Positions 1 to 8,086 of a stretch of 64,000 nucleotides of DNA are shown in pieces. Source of the DNA: Adlercreutzia wanghongyangiae (GTDB taxonomy: Bacteria > Actinomycetota > Coriobacteriia > Coriobacteriales > Eggerthellaceae). The notes beneath the pieces were generated by a model, which ran no database searches, had not been told where the DNA came from, and worked only from the letters and a program-made list of their open reading frames with translations. The translations under genes were made by a program, and so were the position numbers. The stretch lies in assembly GCF_035989245.1 (NCBI RefSeq), contig NZ_JAYMFF010000002.1, positions 248,001-312,000 on the forward strand. Reading direction: 5' to 3'. Numbering within the stretch: the stretch's first letter is position 1; each line of letters begins with the position of its first letter.

Positions 1-452
1 ACGATGATAACGCAGGCAAGCGCACCCGCAAGAACCTTCAGGGCGACCAGCACCCTGAACGAAAGGTCGATACCCCGCAGGTCAATTGCAAGCAAGGCAA
101 TCAACACAACGAGGAACAATGCCAGAGCCAGTGCTCCCACATTAAGCACCGAGAAAACAGGACGAATGAACAGCAGGTGAGCCTGTTCGGGACGCACCAT
201 GTCGCCAAGAAGGCAAATGCTGCCCACAGCGGCAGCGAGTGTAGCCGCGATTAAGGTAGGCCGGCCAACCAGGTCATGAAATTGACGCCATACAAGAGCA
301 TGCCTTTGCCCCAAGGCAGAAGATGCAAGGGCGGCTCCGCCTGCTTTTCGCCAGGAAATGCTGGCACACGCCTTTATCAGGAGCCCCGCCAAGCAAGCGC
401 CCCCCGCCATGCCTCCAAAGAAGAGGTACCAGGCAATCAGCTCACCGAACAT
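1..452 (-). CDS. NrfD/PsrC-type membrane subunit, 3' part outside window
   Basis: The reading frame is open from an ATG at 452 to the left edge, so about 150 N-terminal residues are visible. They form hydrophobic helices separated by short loops. The first helix carries FFGGMAGGACL, and a later loop reads GDMVRPEQAHLLFIRP followed by SVLNVGA. This glycine-rich first helix and the D-x-x-RPE loop are typical of NrfD/PsrC/DmsC quinone-interacting membrane subunits, which pass electrons between menaquinol and a periplasmic or extracytoplasmic reductase. A G-rich stretch (GGTGGGGG) directly before the ATG is a poor ribosome site. The usual DmsB-like iron-sulfur partner is not upstream. The next gene upstream on the same strand is a Tat flavoprotein, separated by two hairpins. 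Family call is fairly secure; partner unknown. Confidence 0.72.
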   Translation of the reverse strand, partial: MFGELIAWYLFFGGMAGGACLAGLLIKACASISWRKAGGAALASSALGQRHALVWRQFHDLVGRPTLIAATLAAAVGSICLLGDMVRPEQAHLLFIRPVFSVLNVGALALALFLVVLIALLAIDLRGIDLSFRVLVALKVLAGALACVII

Positions 453-571
453 GGCCCCCACCCTATCGGTTAATCATAGTAATCGTAGGTATTTTCGCCA
501 TTGTAGCACGCGCAAAAGAAGAAGGCCAACGAAACACCTGCTGGCCACCCGCACGTGTCCGCCGAACAAAC

Positions 572-592
572 GGCAAGGGCAGAGCCCTTGCC
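572..592 (-). terminator. Hairpin with T-rich tail on minus strand
   Basis: A perfect 9-bp stem (GGCAAGGGC / GCCCTTGCC) with a 3-base loop. Read on the minus strand it is followed by GTTTGTT. It lies between the flavoprotein gene and the NrfD-like gene and may be a second terminator or a leader hairpin. Confidence 0.4.
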
Positions 593-632
593 CTACGGGG
601 CACCTACCACCGCAAAGCCTATTCCACATGCG

Positions 633-663
633 AAGAGGGCGCCCCGGTTAGAAGCGCCCTCTT
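633..663 (-). terminator. Terminator of the 698-2452 flavoprotein gene
   Basis: A perfect 10-bp stem (AAGAGGGCGC / GCGCCCTCTT) with an 11-base loop, 35 bases beyond the stop codon. The T-run is weak on both strands. It probably separates the flavoprotein from the NrfD-like gene. Confidence 0.6.
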
Positions 664-697
664 GCATTCGTCGCGTCTTTTCGCGTGAGCGCTTTGC

Positions 698-2452
698 TTA
701 CGCGAAATCGCCGGCGGCCAGGCGATGACCCAGGGTGTAGCCGAAGGTCAGGCAGTTGATGCCGTAGCTGTTGCCCGGGATGGCGAAGTTGTACTCGTTG
801 GCGTACATATCGCCGATCATGCAGCCCACGTTGAACAGACCCGGGATGGGCTCGTCGTTCTCGTCGCACACCTCCATGTCGGCACTGGTGCGCAGGCCGC
901 CCATGATGGTCATGAACGTGCAGGTGTTCACCGCGGCGTAATAGGGGCCCGTAGCCTCGATTTCCACCAGGTAGGTGGGATCCTTGTAGAAGTCGGTATC
1001 GGCACCGGCGGCCACCAGCTCGTTGTAGTGATCCACCGTTTCCTTCAACTTAGCGGGATCAAGCTCCAGCTTCTGGGCCAGCTCCTCCAGGGTGTCGGCC
1101 TTGAAGTACGAGCCGTCCTCGGCGCCGGCGTCCCAAATGGCGATCATTTCCTCAGCCGTCTTCGGCGGCAGGGTGTAGTCGCTGCCGAACAGATACCATT
1201 CCTGGCCGCGGTCGATGATGGCCTGGGGGTAGTTCTTCGTCCAAATGCCGTAGGCCTTCATCTCGGGCTGCGACAGCAGGTGATGCGCCGTGTAGGGCGC
1301 CGACACGTCCTCGCGCTGGTAGCGCTCGGCGCGCGTGTTCACGTTCAGGCCCCAGTGGAAGCCCAGCGGCTCGTGGCCGCCGCCCCAGCCGCCCTGGTAC
1401 ATGGGGGCCGCCTCGGCCTTCTGCCACGCGGCGCCAATCCACAGGCCCATCTTCTGGCCGTCGCCGCCGTAGATGCCGCCCATCTGGAAGCTGGTGTTGT
1501 AGTCGGTTTCCACCTGATCGAAGCCCACCACGTCAAGCGCCTCGGGGCAGTAGCAGGCCAGCATCTCCTTATCCAGGGAGTAGTCGCCCGTGGCCAGCAC
1601 GATGTACTTGCCGTTGAACTGCACATAGCCCTCGCCGGAGCCGTTAATTTTCTGCGCCACCACGCCAGTTACGCGGCCGCCGTCCTCGCGGATGAGCTGC
1701 TCGGCCTTCATGTCGTACACGATTTCCACGCCGTATTCCAGCGCCTTCTTCTCCAGCGCTTCCACGGCGCCCTGCTGGCCCGTGGACACCATGGCCGAGT
1801 CGCCCAGCGTAGAGAACGCATGAGCGTAATGGGGCCCCAGGTCGAAGTTGTTGTCGCGCTCGAGAATGACGGACAGGCCGGCCTCGCTGGCGATGTCGAT
1901 CATCCAGTTCATAGCCTCCTCCGACTCGTTGTAGCCGCGCATCCACTTGCGCTGGTCGATGGCGAACGACGCCGCGCGCATCTCGTGGTAGTAGAACGGC
2001 ACGGGGTTGAAGGGCTCAACCTTCAGCTCTTCCATCACCTTGGAATTGCGCGCGTAGTTGGAGCCGCCGCGGCTGATGGGGCCGCTGGACGCCGAGAACA
2101 GCGTCACCTTGCCGCCCTTTTCGGCAGCAGCCACAGCCGTGGTGAGGCCCGACATACCCGATCCCACGATGATGATGTCGTTTTCCTTGGTCTCGGTGAT
2201 CTGGTCGGCCGGAATGGGCTCGGGCGGCACCATGAACGACCAGGTGGGCATCTTGTCGCCCAGCTTCAGCACCACGTCGTTGGTGCTGGCGGCATCGCTG
2301 GCGCTGCCGGCCGCCGAGGAGCCACCCTGGCTGGCAGAGCCGCCATCAGCCGCCGGCGAGCAAGCCACCAGGCCCGCCGCTGCAGCACCCGCAGCGCCCA
2401 CAGCGCCCATCTTCAGGAAATCGCGGCGTGAGAAGTCGTGTGTTTCAGTCAT
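698..2452 (-). CDS. Tat-exported FAD-dependent reductase (flavoprotein A)
   Basis: A 584-residue protein of the FAD_binding_2 / fumarate-reductase flavoprotein family. Residues 9-12 give a twin-arginine motif (SRRDFLK), followed by an Ala/Gly-rich helix ending in LVACS, which looks like a lipobox, so the product may be a Tat-exported lipoprotein. A low-complexity Ser/Ala/Gly linker follows, then the FAD Rossmann motif GSGMSGL near residue 97 and the RGGSNYAR segment. The C-terminal flavin region reads MGGLRTSADMEV and ANEYNFAIPGNSYG. In classical fumarate reductases this last stretch is ANRLGGNA and its Arg is the proton donor; here that Arg is absent. The substrate is therefore probably not fumarate. 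No CxxCH haem site or FMN domain is present. Closest relative in the window is the protein at 17826-19598. Confidence 0.85.
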   Translation of the reverse strand: MTETHDFSRRDFLKMGAVGAAGAAAAGLVACSPAADGGSASQGGSSAAGSASDAASTNDVVLKLGDKMPTWSFMVPPEPIPADQITETKENDIIIVGSGMSGLTTAVAAAEKGGKVTLFSASSGPISRGGSNYARNSKVMEELKVEPFNPVPFYYHEMRAASFAIDQRKWMRGYNESEEAMNWMIDIASEAGLSVILERDNNFDLGPHYAHAFSTLGDSAMVSTGQQGAVEALEKKALEYGVEIVYDMKAEQLIREDGGRVTGVVAQKINGSGEGYVQFNGKYIVLATGDYSLDKEMLACYCPEALDVVGFDQVETDYNTSFQMGGIYGGDGQKMGLWIGAAWQKAEAAPMYQGGWGGGHEPLGFHWGLNVNTRAERYQREDVSAPYTAHHLLSQPEMKAYGIWTKNYPQAIIDRGQEWYLFGSDYTLPPKTAEEMIAIWDAGAEDGSYFKADTLEELAQKLELDPAKLKETVDHYNELVAAGADTDFYKDPTYLVEIEATGPYYAAVNTCTFMTIMGGLRTSADMEVCDENDEPIPGLFNVGCMIGDMYANEYNFAIPGNSYGINCLTFGYTLGHRLAAGDFA

Positions 2453-3041
2453 TGAAACCCCTTCCGTACGCGGCGGAGGCTCACCCCCACCTACTACTTT
2501 CAGGGATATGCCCTATGCCTATCCCTCCCACCAGCCAGTATGCCACGGAGACCCTCGACGATCATGGCGCAAAACGTCGCATCTGGCCGGATTTGCCTAG
2601 AATGAACCCTTTCGACCCAGAACCGACGCGAAAACGCCCGATCGTTTAAGGAGAGTTTAGTCTGGTGAATTGACCCGCAGTTAATCTGCGAGGAGCGATT
2701 CAAGTTATGTGGCTGTGGGAAAAGCAAGTCGCAGGAGTGTAGGTCAGATCGAGGTCGAACTTGCAGAAATGCGAGATGACCCCCGATCTGACCTATTTCA
2801 GCAACCGCAAAGGAGAGAAATCCGGTCAGATCGGGGGTCATCTTGCATTTTCGAGAGCGCGATATGATCAGATTGGCCCCTATCTCGCATTTCTGCAAGA
2901 TAGGGGCCAATCTGCACTGATCACGAACGCGAGTGTGGCACCTCGCAGGCAGCACACGCGCCAAGCTGGCGTCTCGGTACTCGCGGCGGCCGCCAAGGCC
3001 GCCTCTCTGGCATAGCAGCCTTGCTGCTTGCGGTTTGACCG
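2453..3041. other. 589-bp gap without a convincing gene
   Basis: The part next to the flavoprotein start should hold its promoter. The middle (2741-2916) is a cluster of five related repeat units. I see no reading frame with a ribosome site and recognisable protein here. Confidence 0.5.
2741..2916. repeat. Cluster of five related ~25-bp units in both orientations
   Basis: Units resembling GGTCAGATCGGGGGTCATCT occur at about 2742 (+), 2769-2793 (-), 2824-2848 (+), 2867-2890 (+, more diverged) and 2893-2916 (-). The second and third form a 25-bp inverted repeat with one mismatch. In addition, TGCAGAAATGCGAGAT at 2762-2777 is exactly inverted at 2882-2897. The cluster can fold as nested hairpins. 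It lies between two minus-strand genes. Confidence 0.8.
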
Positions 3042-3725
3042 CTATTCCAGGCCCATTTCCTTCTTCAGGCGGGCCAGGTCGTCGTCCACGGCGGCGGTGG
3101 CGCCGGCTTCGGCATACTTCTTGGCCAAGTCCTCGGTGGGATCGGCGGGCTTCTCGGCCAGCTCGGCCACGGCGTTGGCGCGATCGAGCATCTCGTCGGC
3201 CTTGGCTTCCATGCGGTCGAAGGCGCTGCGGGCACCCTCGGCACGGTCGCCGGCCGAGGTCATCTCGTTCACCTTGCTTTGGGTCTTCGCCACGGCGGCC
3301 TTCGCCTTGATGGTGGCCTTGCGCGCGTTCAGCTCCTCAATGTCAGAAACCAGCTTGTCGTGCATCTGACGCATCTTGTCGGCGTTGGCCTTGGCGCCTT
3401 CGTAGGCCACCACCAGGCCCTCGGTGCGACCGGCCAGCTCCTGCTTCTTCGCCAGGAACACGCGCGCATCGGCCTCGTTGCCCGCAGCCAGCGCCTTACG
3501 AGCCAACTCCTCGTACTTTTCCATCTCGGCGTTGTTTTCGTCCACCAGCTTCTTGCAGCGGCGCTCCTCGGCCATCACGCCGGCAGTGGCCTCGCGTACC
3601 TCGGCCAGCGATTCGGTCATCTCACGCAGGTACTGGTCCACCATCTTCTGCGGGTCTTCCGCCTTGTCCAGAAGCTCGTTGATGTTCGCCTTCACGATGG
3701 AGGTGAAGCGATCGAGAATACCCAT
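3042..3725 (-). CDS. pspA: PspA/IM30 family membrane-stress protein
   Basis: A 227-residue, almost entirely helical and highly charged protein beginning MGILDRFTSIVKANINELLD, the amphipathic helix typical of PspA/IM30/Vipp1. The rest is a long coiled coil (about 25-185) rich in Glu, Lys and Ala. Family members assemble on the inner face of the cytoplasmic membrane and protect it from leakage; they are ESCRT-III relatives. Length matches the family (about 220-230). TAGGAG lies six bases before the ATG. The gene directly upstream on the same strand encodes a membrane protein with a TPM-like domain; such pairs are common among phage-shock-type systems, so the two are probably one operon. Confidence 0.88.
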   Translation of the reverse strand: MGILDRFTSIVKANINELLDKAEDPQKMVDQYLREMTESLAEVREATAGVMAEERRCKKLVDENNAEMEKYEELARKALAAGNEADARVFLAKKQELAGRTEGLVVAYEGAKANADKMRQMHDKLVSDIEELNARKATIKAKAAVAKTQSKVNEMTSAGDRAEGARSAFDRMEAKADEMLDRANAVAELAEKPADPTEDLAKKYAEAGATAAVDDDLARLKKEMGLE

Positions 3726-3845
3726 GTCGGTCTCCTATCTGGCCCGCAGGCCGAGTTGCCGCCCCTGCTGGGGCGGGACGGCCTTGCGGCCTGGTCGATT
3801 GGCCTCGCCGGGAGGCCGATTGCTTGCGCCCAGTGGCGCAGGTTG

Positions 3846-5006
3846 CTAGTGGGGGCGCGCCGGCTGAACCGGCGGCGCGTCCGACTCCCCCGCGGGGGCG
3901 CCGTACTTCTTTTCCAAATCGGCCAGTTCGGCGTCGGCGAGCGACTCCAACGGCGTATTCAGAATCTGCTGCATGCGCTCGGCTTCGCGCTGCTGGGCCG
4001 CACGGCGGTTCCGCACGATGAGGAACACCACCACAGCCACAATTATCACCGCCGCGCACACCGCAATGATCGGCAGCGGCGAAGGCGTCACCGTCATGAT
4101 ACGGTCGGCGGTGTCGCTGAAGGCCTTCGAGAAGATTTCCTCCTCGGACAGGCTGAGGTCGTCGTAGTCTTGGCTGAGGTAGGCCTTGAAAATTTGAATG
4201 GCCTCGTCGTCCAGCACCGAGCCTGTTTGCGCGCCGGCCCAGTAGGCAGCGTTGAACCGCCCATCGCCCGTGTCGCAGAACACCAGCACGAAGTGGGCCT
4301 GGTCGGTGAACAACTCGTTGTACTTTTCCTCGGCGATGGCCTGCAGCTGCTGATAGGACGTAACCGATCCGTTGGGCAGAATATACACGTGGGGCTGCAC
4401 GCCCGTTTCCTCGTAGAAGTGGCGCAGGCCGCGCTCGAGCTTGGCGGGGTCGTGAATCCAGTCGCCATCCACATCGGTGTAGTAGCTGGTCTCCGTAGCG
4501 GCGCCGGCGGGCAACGCCGTGCGCTGCACCGTGGACGCCGGCACATTGGCCGACGAGCAGCCGCCTCCGCCCAGGGCCACCACCAACAGCACCACCAGCA
4601 GCAGTGCTGCCACGATAACGAAAACGGTACCGCATCCACTGTTGGGAGCCTTGCCCCGGGGCGTCTGCTGGGGCGCATTCGGCCCGCCGCCGGAAGACCC
4701 CGGCTGCTGCGGCCCACTCGGCTGCGGGGGCATCTGCGGGGGCATCGAGCCTCCGCCGCCGCTGCGACTGGAACCGATGAGGCCGCCAAGCAGGCCGCCC
4801 CAGAAGCTGCCCCCGCCGCCATAGTAGCCGCCGGGATAACCGCTGAAACCGCCGCCAACGCGGGGGCCGCTGAAGCCACCGGCCGAACGGCCGCCGCGAC
4901 CCGAGCCTCCGGAGAACCCTCCCCCGAAGCCCCCGCCGCCGCTTCCAAAGCCGCCGCCGAAACCGCCGCCGCCCGAGAAGCCGCCGCCTCCGCCTGATCT
5001 GCCCAT
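3846..5006 (-). CDS. Glycine-rich membrane protein with TPM-like domain
   Basis: A 386-residue protein. Residues 1-85 are mostly Gly with Ser and Phe (repeats like GGGGFGGGF), then a Pro/Gln-rich stretch, a first membrane helix near 130-148, and an outer domain of about 140 residues containing GVQPHVYILPNGS and HFVLVFCDTGDGR, which resembles TPM (TLP18.3/Psb32/MOLO-1) folds. A second membrane helix lies near 310-335 and a charged cytoplasmic tail follows. Gly-rich TPM proteins often sit next to PspA or LemA genes. Here the gene is 120 bp upstream of pspA on the same strand, which suggests a membrane-stress pair. AAAGGA precedes the ATG. The glycine-rich end is N-terminal here, whereas in YgcG-like proteins it is C-terminal. 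The domain call is from memory of the fold. Confidence 0.6.
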   Translation of the reverse strand: MGRSGGGGGFSGGGGFGGGFGSGGGGFGGGFSGGSGRGGRSAGGFSGPRVGGGFSGYPGGYYGGGGSFWGGLLGGLIGSSRSGGGGSMPPQMPPQPSGPQQPGSSGGGPNAPQQTPRGKAPNSGCGTVFVIVAALLLVVLLVVALGGGGCSSANVPASTVQRTALPAGAATETSYYTDVDGDWIHDPAKLERGLRHFYEETGVQPHVYILPNGSVTSYQQLQAIAEEKYNELFTDQAHFVLVFCDTGDGRFNAAYWAGAQTGSVLDDEAIQIFKAYLSQDYDDLSLSEEEIFSKAFSDTADRIMTVTPSPLPIIAVCAAVIIVAVVVFLIVRNRRAAQQREAERMQQILNTPLESLADAELADLEKKYGAPAGESDAPPVQPARPH

Positions 5007-5039
5007 GTCGGTTCCTTTCTTCGCGCGCTCAAAAACGCT

Positions 5040-5190
5040 GAAATGGCTTCGAATCGACGGTTTTGTTACCGCCTGCCCAGGAAAAGGGTCCCTGATGCGT
5101 TATCTTGCGCATGTTTTCCCAGGTGGCGTATTGCCGGTATCCCTTTCAGGGCTCCTTCGCGTAACAAAACCGTGCTTTTCAAGCCATTTC
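5040..5190. repeat. 151-bp element bounded by 30-bp inverted repeats
   Basis: GAAATGGCTT...ACGGTTTTGTTAC at 5040-5069 is inverted at 5161-5190; the outer 10 and inner 13 bases match exactly and only the central seven differ. It fills nearly the whole gap between the UspA and TPM-like genes. It contains no gene. It may serve as terminator for the UspA gene, or be a MITE-like or REP-like element. Confidence 0.75.
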
Positions 5191-5200
5191 ACGCGAAACG

Positions 5201-5671
5201 CTATTTCACAATGAGCACGGGAACGTTGGTCTTGTGCAGCACCGAATAGCACACGCTGCCCAGCATACCGCGCACGGCGCCCAGGCCACGATGCCCCATC
5301 ACGATGCAATCGTAGGCGCCCTCGTCGGCATAGGCGGTGATGGAATCATGCGGCGAGCCGTTCACCACAGCGATGCCCACACCCTGGGCGTCGCCCACCA
5401 GAGGCGCGATGTTCTCGGCAATGGCGTCGGTGTCGGCCTTGATGGCCTCGCTTTCCACCTGGTTCATCACGTCCATGTCCATGGCATCGCCCATCACGCC
5501 CGACATGCGCGAGGCAATCTTGAAGGTTTCCGCATTGAAGTCGTGCCAGTCCACCACCGACAGCACGGTAATCTGGGCGTCGGGCACGCCGGCCGCCAAA
5601 TCGAGGGCCGCCGTAAGGGCGTTCTGCGCCGGCTCGGACTTATCGTAGGGAACGAGAATCTTCCGATACAT
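5201..5671 (-). CDS. Universal stress protein, UspA family
   Basis: A 156-residue single-domain Usp protein. The N-terminus MYRKILVPYDKSEPA is the first beta strand and nucleotide-contacting Asp. The C-terminal signature GHRGLGAVRGMLGSVCYSV matches the ATP-binding pattern G-x2-G-x9-G-(S/T) of the MJ0577-like class, so it probably binds ATP. UspA proteins are cytoplasmic stress-survival factors without a fixed reaction. GAAGGAGG lies five bases before the ATG. It is flanked by a palindromic element downstream and the AarF-kinase gene upstream; both gaps exceed 140 bp, so it may be transcribed alone. Confidence 0.9.
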   Translation of the reverse strand: MYRKILVPYDKSEPAQNALTAALDLAAGVPDAQITVLSVVDWHDFNAETFKIASRMSGVMGDAMDMDVMNQVESEAIKADTDAIAENIAPLVGDAQGVGIAVVNGSPHDSITAYADEGAYDCIVMGHRGLGAVRGMLGSVCYSVLHKTNVPVLIVK

Positions 5672-5821
5672 GAGGGCCTCCTTCGCCTCCTACCAGGTAT
5701 TCATTACCTATACACTCAGCAATTATGCCTTGATTCATTGTATCACGCGGCTTTTTCGCGCCGCAGCCGTTCCGCAGCTGTAGACGCGATGTTACGCGCG
5801 CTGCCGGCGGCGCCGACAACT

Positions 5822-7474
5822 CTAGCGCGGCTCCTCGTTGTTCAGCAGGCGATGGCGCGACACCATGATGCGGAACACCGTGTAGGCCCCCAGCACGAAG
5901 GCGCCCAAATAACCCAGCACGCCCAAAAGCGGCACGCCCAAAAGCTGCGGCTGCATGCCCGTGGTGCACAGAATGGACGACCCTAGGAACAGGCCAGCCG
6001 ACAGCAGCGCCAGCGACAGGCGTCCCACCGAGGCGTACACAGTGGCCAGAATGCGCGCCGACACATCGATGTCGCCGTTCACCTTGATCTGGCCGCGGTC
6101 CACCATCTCCAGGGTGTTCGACAGCTGGGTGGGCAGCTTCGCCAGGGCCTCCACCGATCCGGCGCCGTGCATAACCACGTCCACCAAGCGCGTGGCCACG
6201 TACTTCGGTTCCGCCTGCTGGGAAATCACGTGCTTCGACACGATCTCGATGACACTGATGCTGGGCGCCACCTGCGCGATAACGCCCTCGATGGTGACGA
6301 ACCCGCGGGCGAGCATGGTCACCGACGACTCCATCACCATGTTCTGGTCGCGCAGAAGCTCGATGATCTCGGTCATCACCACGCCCACGTTGATGTCCTT
6401 CATCTCGGCCGTGCTGTATTCCTCCAGAAGCCGCGACAGGGAATCGAGCAGCGCGCCGTGGTCCACCGGGCCGGTCACCCGCACCAAGCCCATGATGGCC
6501 TCCTTCAGCAGGTAGGTGTCGCCCGTGGCCACGGCCGTGAACACCTTCCCCACCAGCATGCGCTCCGATGCCGTCAGCGAGCCCACCATGCCCAGGTCGA
6601 TCCACACCACCTCGTCGTCACGCACCAGAATGTTGCCCGGGTGCGGGTCGGCGTGGAAAAAGCCGTTGTCCAGCACCTGGGTCACATAGCTCTGGCACAC
6701 ACGCATGGCCAGCTGATCTACGTTCACGCCCTGGACGCGCAACGTTTCCACCTGGGATATTTCCACGCCCTGCACGAATTCCATCACCAGCACGGCATCG
6801 GTGGAATACTGCGGGTAGGGAATCGGCGAGGTGACGCCCGGCTCGTCGGCCAGTTCACGACGGAAGCGCACCAGGTTGTTCAGCTCGATGGTGAAGTTCA
6901 CCTCGTTGTTCGTGGTGCGCTCGATTTCCTCCACAAAGCCTTCCAGCGACAGCAGCGTGTCGCGATGGGAGTTGCTGACGAACTCAGCCAGGGCCAGCAG
7001 ATGCTTCATCAGCATCAGGTCCTCGGCCATAGATTCCACCACCCCGGGACGGCGCACCTTCACGGCCACCGTGGTGCCGTCCAACAGCACCGCCTTGTGC
7101 ACCTGCGCAATGGAGGCAGCACCCAAGGGTGCCGGATCGATAGACGCGAACACCTCGTGCCACGACCGACCGTAGGAGCGGTCGATCTGCTCGATCACCT
7201 GGTCGAAAGGCATGGGGTTCGCATCATCGCGCAGCTTCTCGAAGGCGTCGCAGTAAGCCTTGGGCAGAAGGTCGGAGCGGTTAGAGGCCAGCTGACCGAT
7301 TTTCACGTAGGTGGGGCCGAGCGCCTGCAGCACCTCCACGGCCTTCTCGGGCGTCAGCCCCCGCAGCACGTGATATTCGCGCATAATGTGCATGATCTGG
7401 TTCAGCCGCTTGTGCGAGGTTTTGTCTTTCAGGGAAATCTCAACGAGCTTCATGAACTCTTCGAACGTGGCCAC
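5822..7474 (-). CDS. AarF/UbiB (ABC1) family atypical kinase
   Basis: A 550-residue protein of the ABC1/ADCK/UbiB family. Visible motifs are the KxGQ signature in PTYVKIGQLASNR (about 50-62), the Ala-rich loop PLGAASIAQVHKA, VAVKVRRPG with the ATP-site Lys, and the catalytic HADPHPGNILV. Two membrane helices end the protein. Members are ATPases or kinases that act at the membrane on isoprenoid quinone or lipid metabolism; in a menaquinone-based anaerobe the exact role is unknown. The start is GTG, preceded by GGAAGGGGG at good spacing. Upstream on the same strand lies the probable 6S RNA, about 190 bp away. Confidence 0.88.
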   Translation of the reverse strand: MATFEEFMKLVEISLKDKTSHKRLNQIMHIMREYHVLRGLTPEKAVEVLQALGPTYVKIGQLASNRSDLLPKAYCDAFEKLRDDANPMPFDQVIEQIDRSYGRSWHEVFASIDPAPLGAASIAQVHKAVLLDGTTVAVKVRRPGVVESMAEDLMLMKHLLALAEFVSNSHRDTLLSLEGFVEEIERTTNNEVNFTIELNNLVRFRRELADEPGVTSPIPYPQYSTDAVLVMEFVQGVEISQVETLRVQGVNVDQLAMRVCQSYVTQVLDNGFFHADPHPGNILVRDDEVVWIDLGMVGSLTASERMLVGKVFTAVATGDTYLLKEAIMGLVRVTGPVDHGALLDSLSRLLEEYSTAEMKDINVGVVMTEIIELLRDQNMVMESSVTMLARGFVTIEGVIAQVAPSISVIEIVSKHVISQQAEPKYVATRLVDVVMHGAGSVEALAKLPTQLSNTLEMVDRGQIKVNGDIDVSARILATVYASVGRLSLALLSAGLFLGSSILCTTGMQPQLLGVPLLGVLGYLGAFVLGAYTVFRIMVSRHRLLNNEEPR

Positions 7475-7660
7475 GGGCGCCCCCTTCCTGCGTCGTCAGT
7501 GCATCGTCGGTGGTTTCCATGGTAGCGGCCGAAAAGCGACCTTGCGGCTCAGCGATTGACCTGGTATCGAATTGTTTCTCGCGGAGAAGGCGCGGCGGTG
7601 GAAAGCTCCGGAAGGAAAGCGGGACAAGGGGAGCTGCGGAAGGAACCGGCGCGCAGAAAT

Positions 7661-7822
7661 GCCCCGCCCCCGCCAGAGGATGAACCCACCTCAAAAGGTG
7701 GGTGCTCGCATCTGGCCTCCTGGCTTTCGTATCAACGGATACGAATCTCCATTCCACCAGCTTCTAAAGCTCCCTCGTTAAAATACGTCGGTCCATCGCA
7801 GTGTGCGGCGGGAACAGGGCTT
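7661..7822 (-). ncRNA. ssrS: Probable 6S RNA (SsrS-like)
   Basis: A TATACT -10 element lies at 7834-7829 on the minus strand, so transcription should start near 7822. The first bases (7820-7807) pair over 14 positions, with G-U pairs, to 7674-7661, closing a structure of about 160 nt. Inside are a hairpin at 7684-7703 (ACCCACCT, TTTG, AGGTGGGT), a hairpin CGTATC-CGTT-GATACG at 7728-7743, and a smaller AGCTT-TAG-AAGCT one. A long terminal stem plus a CACCT..AGGTG hairpin beside the 3' half of the central bubble is the layout of 6S RNA, which binds the housekeeping RNA polymerase. The -35 region is poor. Another structured RNA is possible. A covariance-model search for RF00013 would decide. Confidence 0.5.
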
Positions 7823-7991
7823 GGCTTTAGTATACGCCAAGATGTTCCGAGCGAAAGACTTGACAATAATTTGATATGTGGGAGACCGAAACGGGGCGGG
7901 CGGAACAGACGACCGGGATGGCGGAGGCAGCTGGTTGGAAGTTCACCGTAGGGGAGGGCTTCAGCCCTCCCTCCGACCCCGGGCGGCTCCC

Positions 7992-8018
7992 GGGCGGCCT
8001 GAAGGCCGCCCCTACGGG
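7992..8018. repeat. REP-like hairpin repeat, copy 1
   Basis: GGGCGGCCTGAAGGCCGCCC followed by CTACGGG. The same 27-base unit recurs at 8060-8086 and, with one change, at 45987-46010. The core is a perfect hairpin. Confidence 0.75.
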
Positions 8019-8059
8019 ACGGGCGGCTCCCCAGCGGGCCTCGGGCGGGCGCGATCCTC

Positions 8060-8086
8060 GGGCGGCCTGAAGGCCGCCCCTACGGG
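8060..8086. repeat. REP-like hairpin repeat, copy 2
   Basis: Identical to copy 1 over 27 bases. It overlaps the 3' end of the MscS gene: the repeat's CTA supplies the TAG stop codon at 8082-8080. Confidence 0.75.

Larger units (their letters stand above)
7475..8079. other. 605-bp gap: 6S RNA candidate and REP-like repeats
   Basis: No protein gene is convincing here. The left half holds the RNA described at 7661-7822. The right half is G-rich and includes two REP-like units, one of which runs into the 3' end of the MscS gene. The stretch 7500-7650 shows nothing I recognise. Confidence 0.5.

Noticed and set aside
725..2431. Long plus-strand open frame (568 codons) across flavoprotein A
   Set aside because: It is antisense to a clear Tat flavoprotein, is rich in His, Val, Gly and Ala as expected of a GC-rich shadow, and has no motif or ribosome site.
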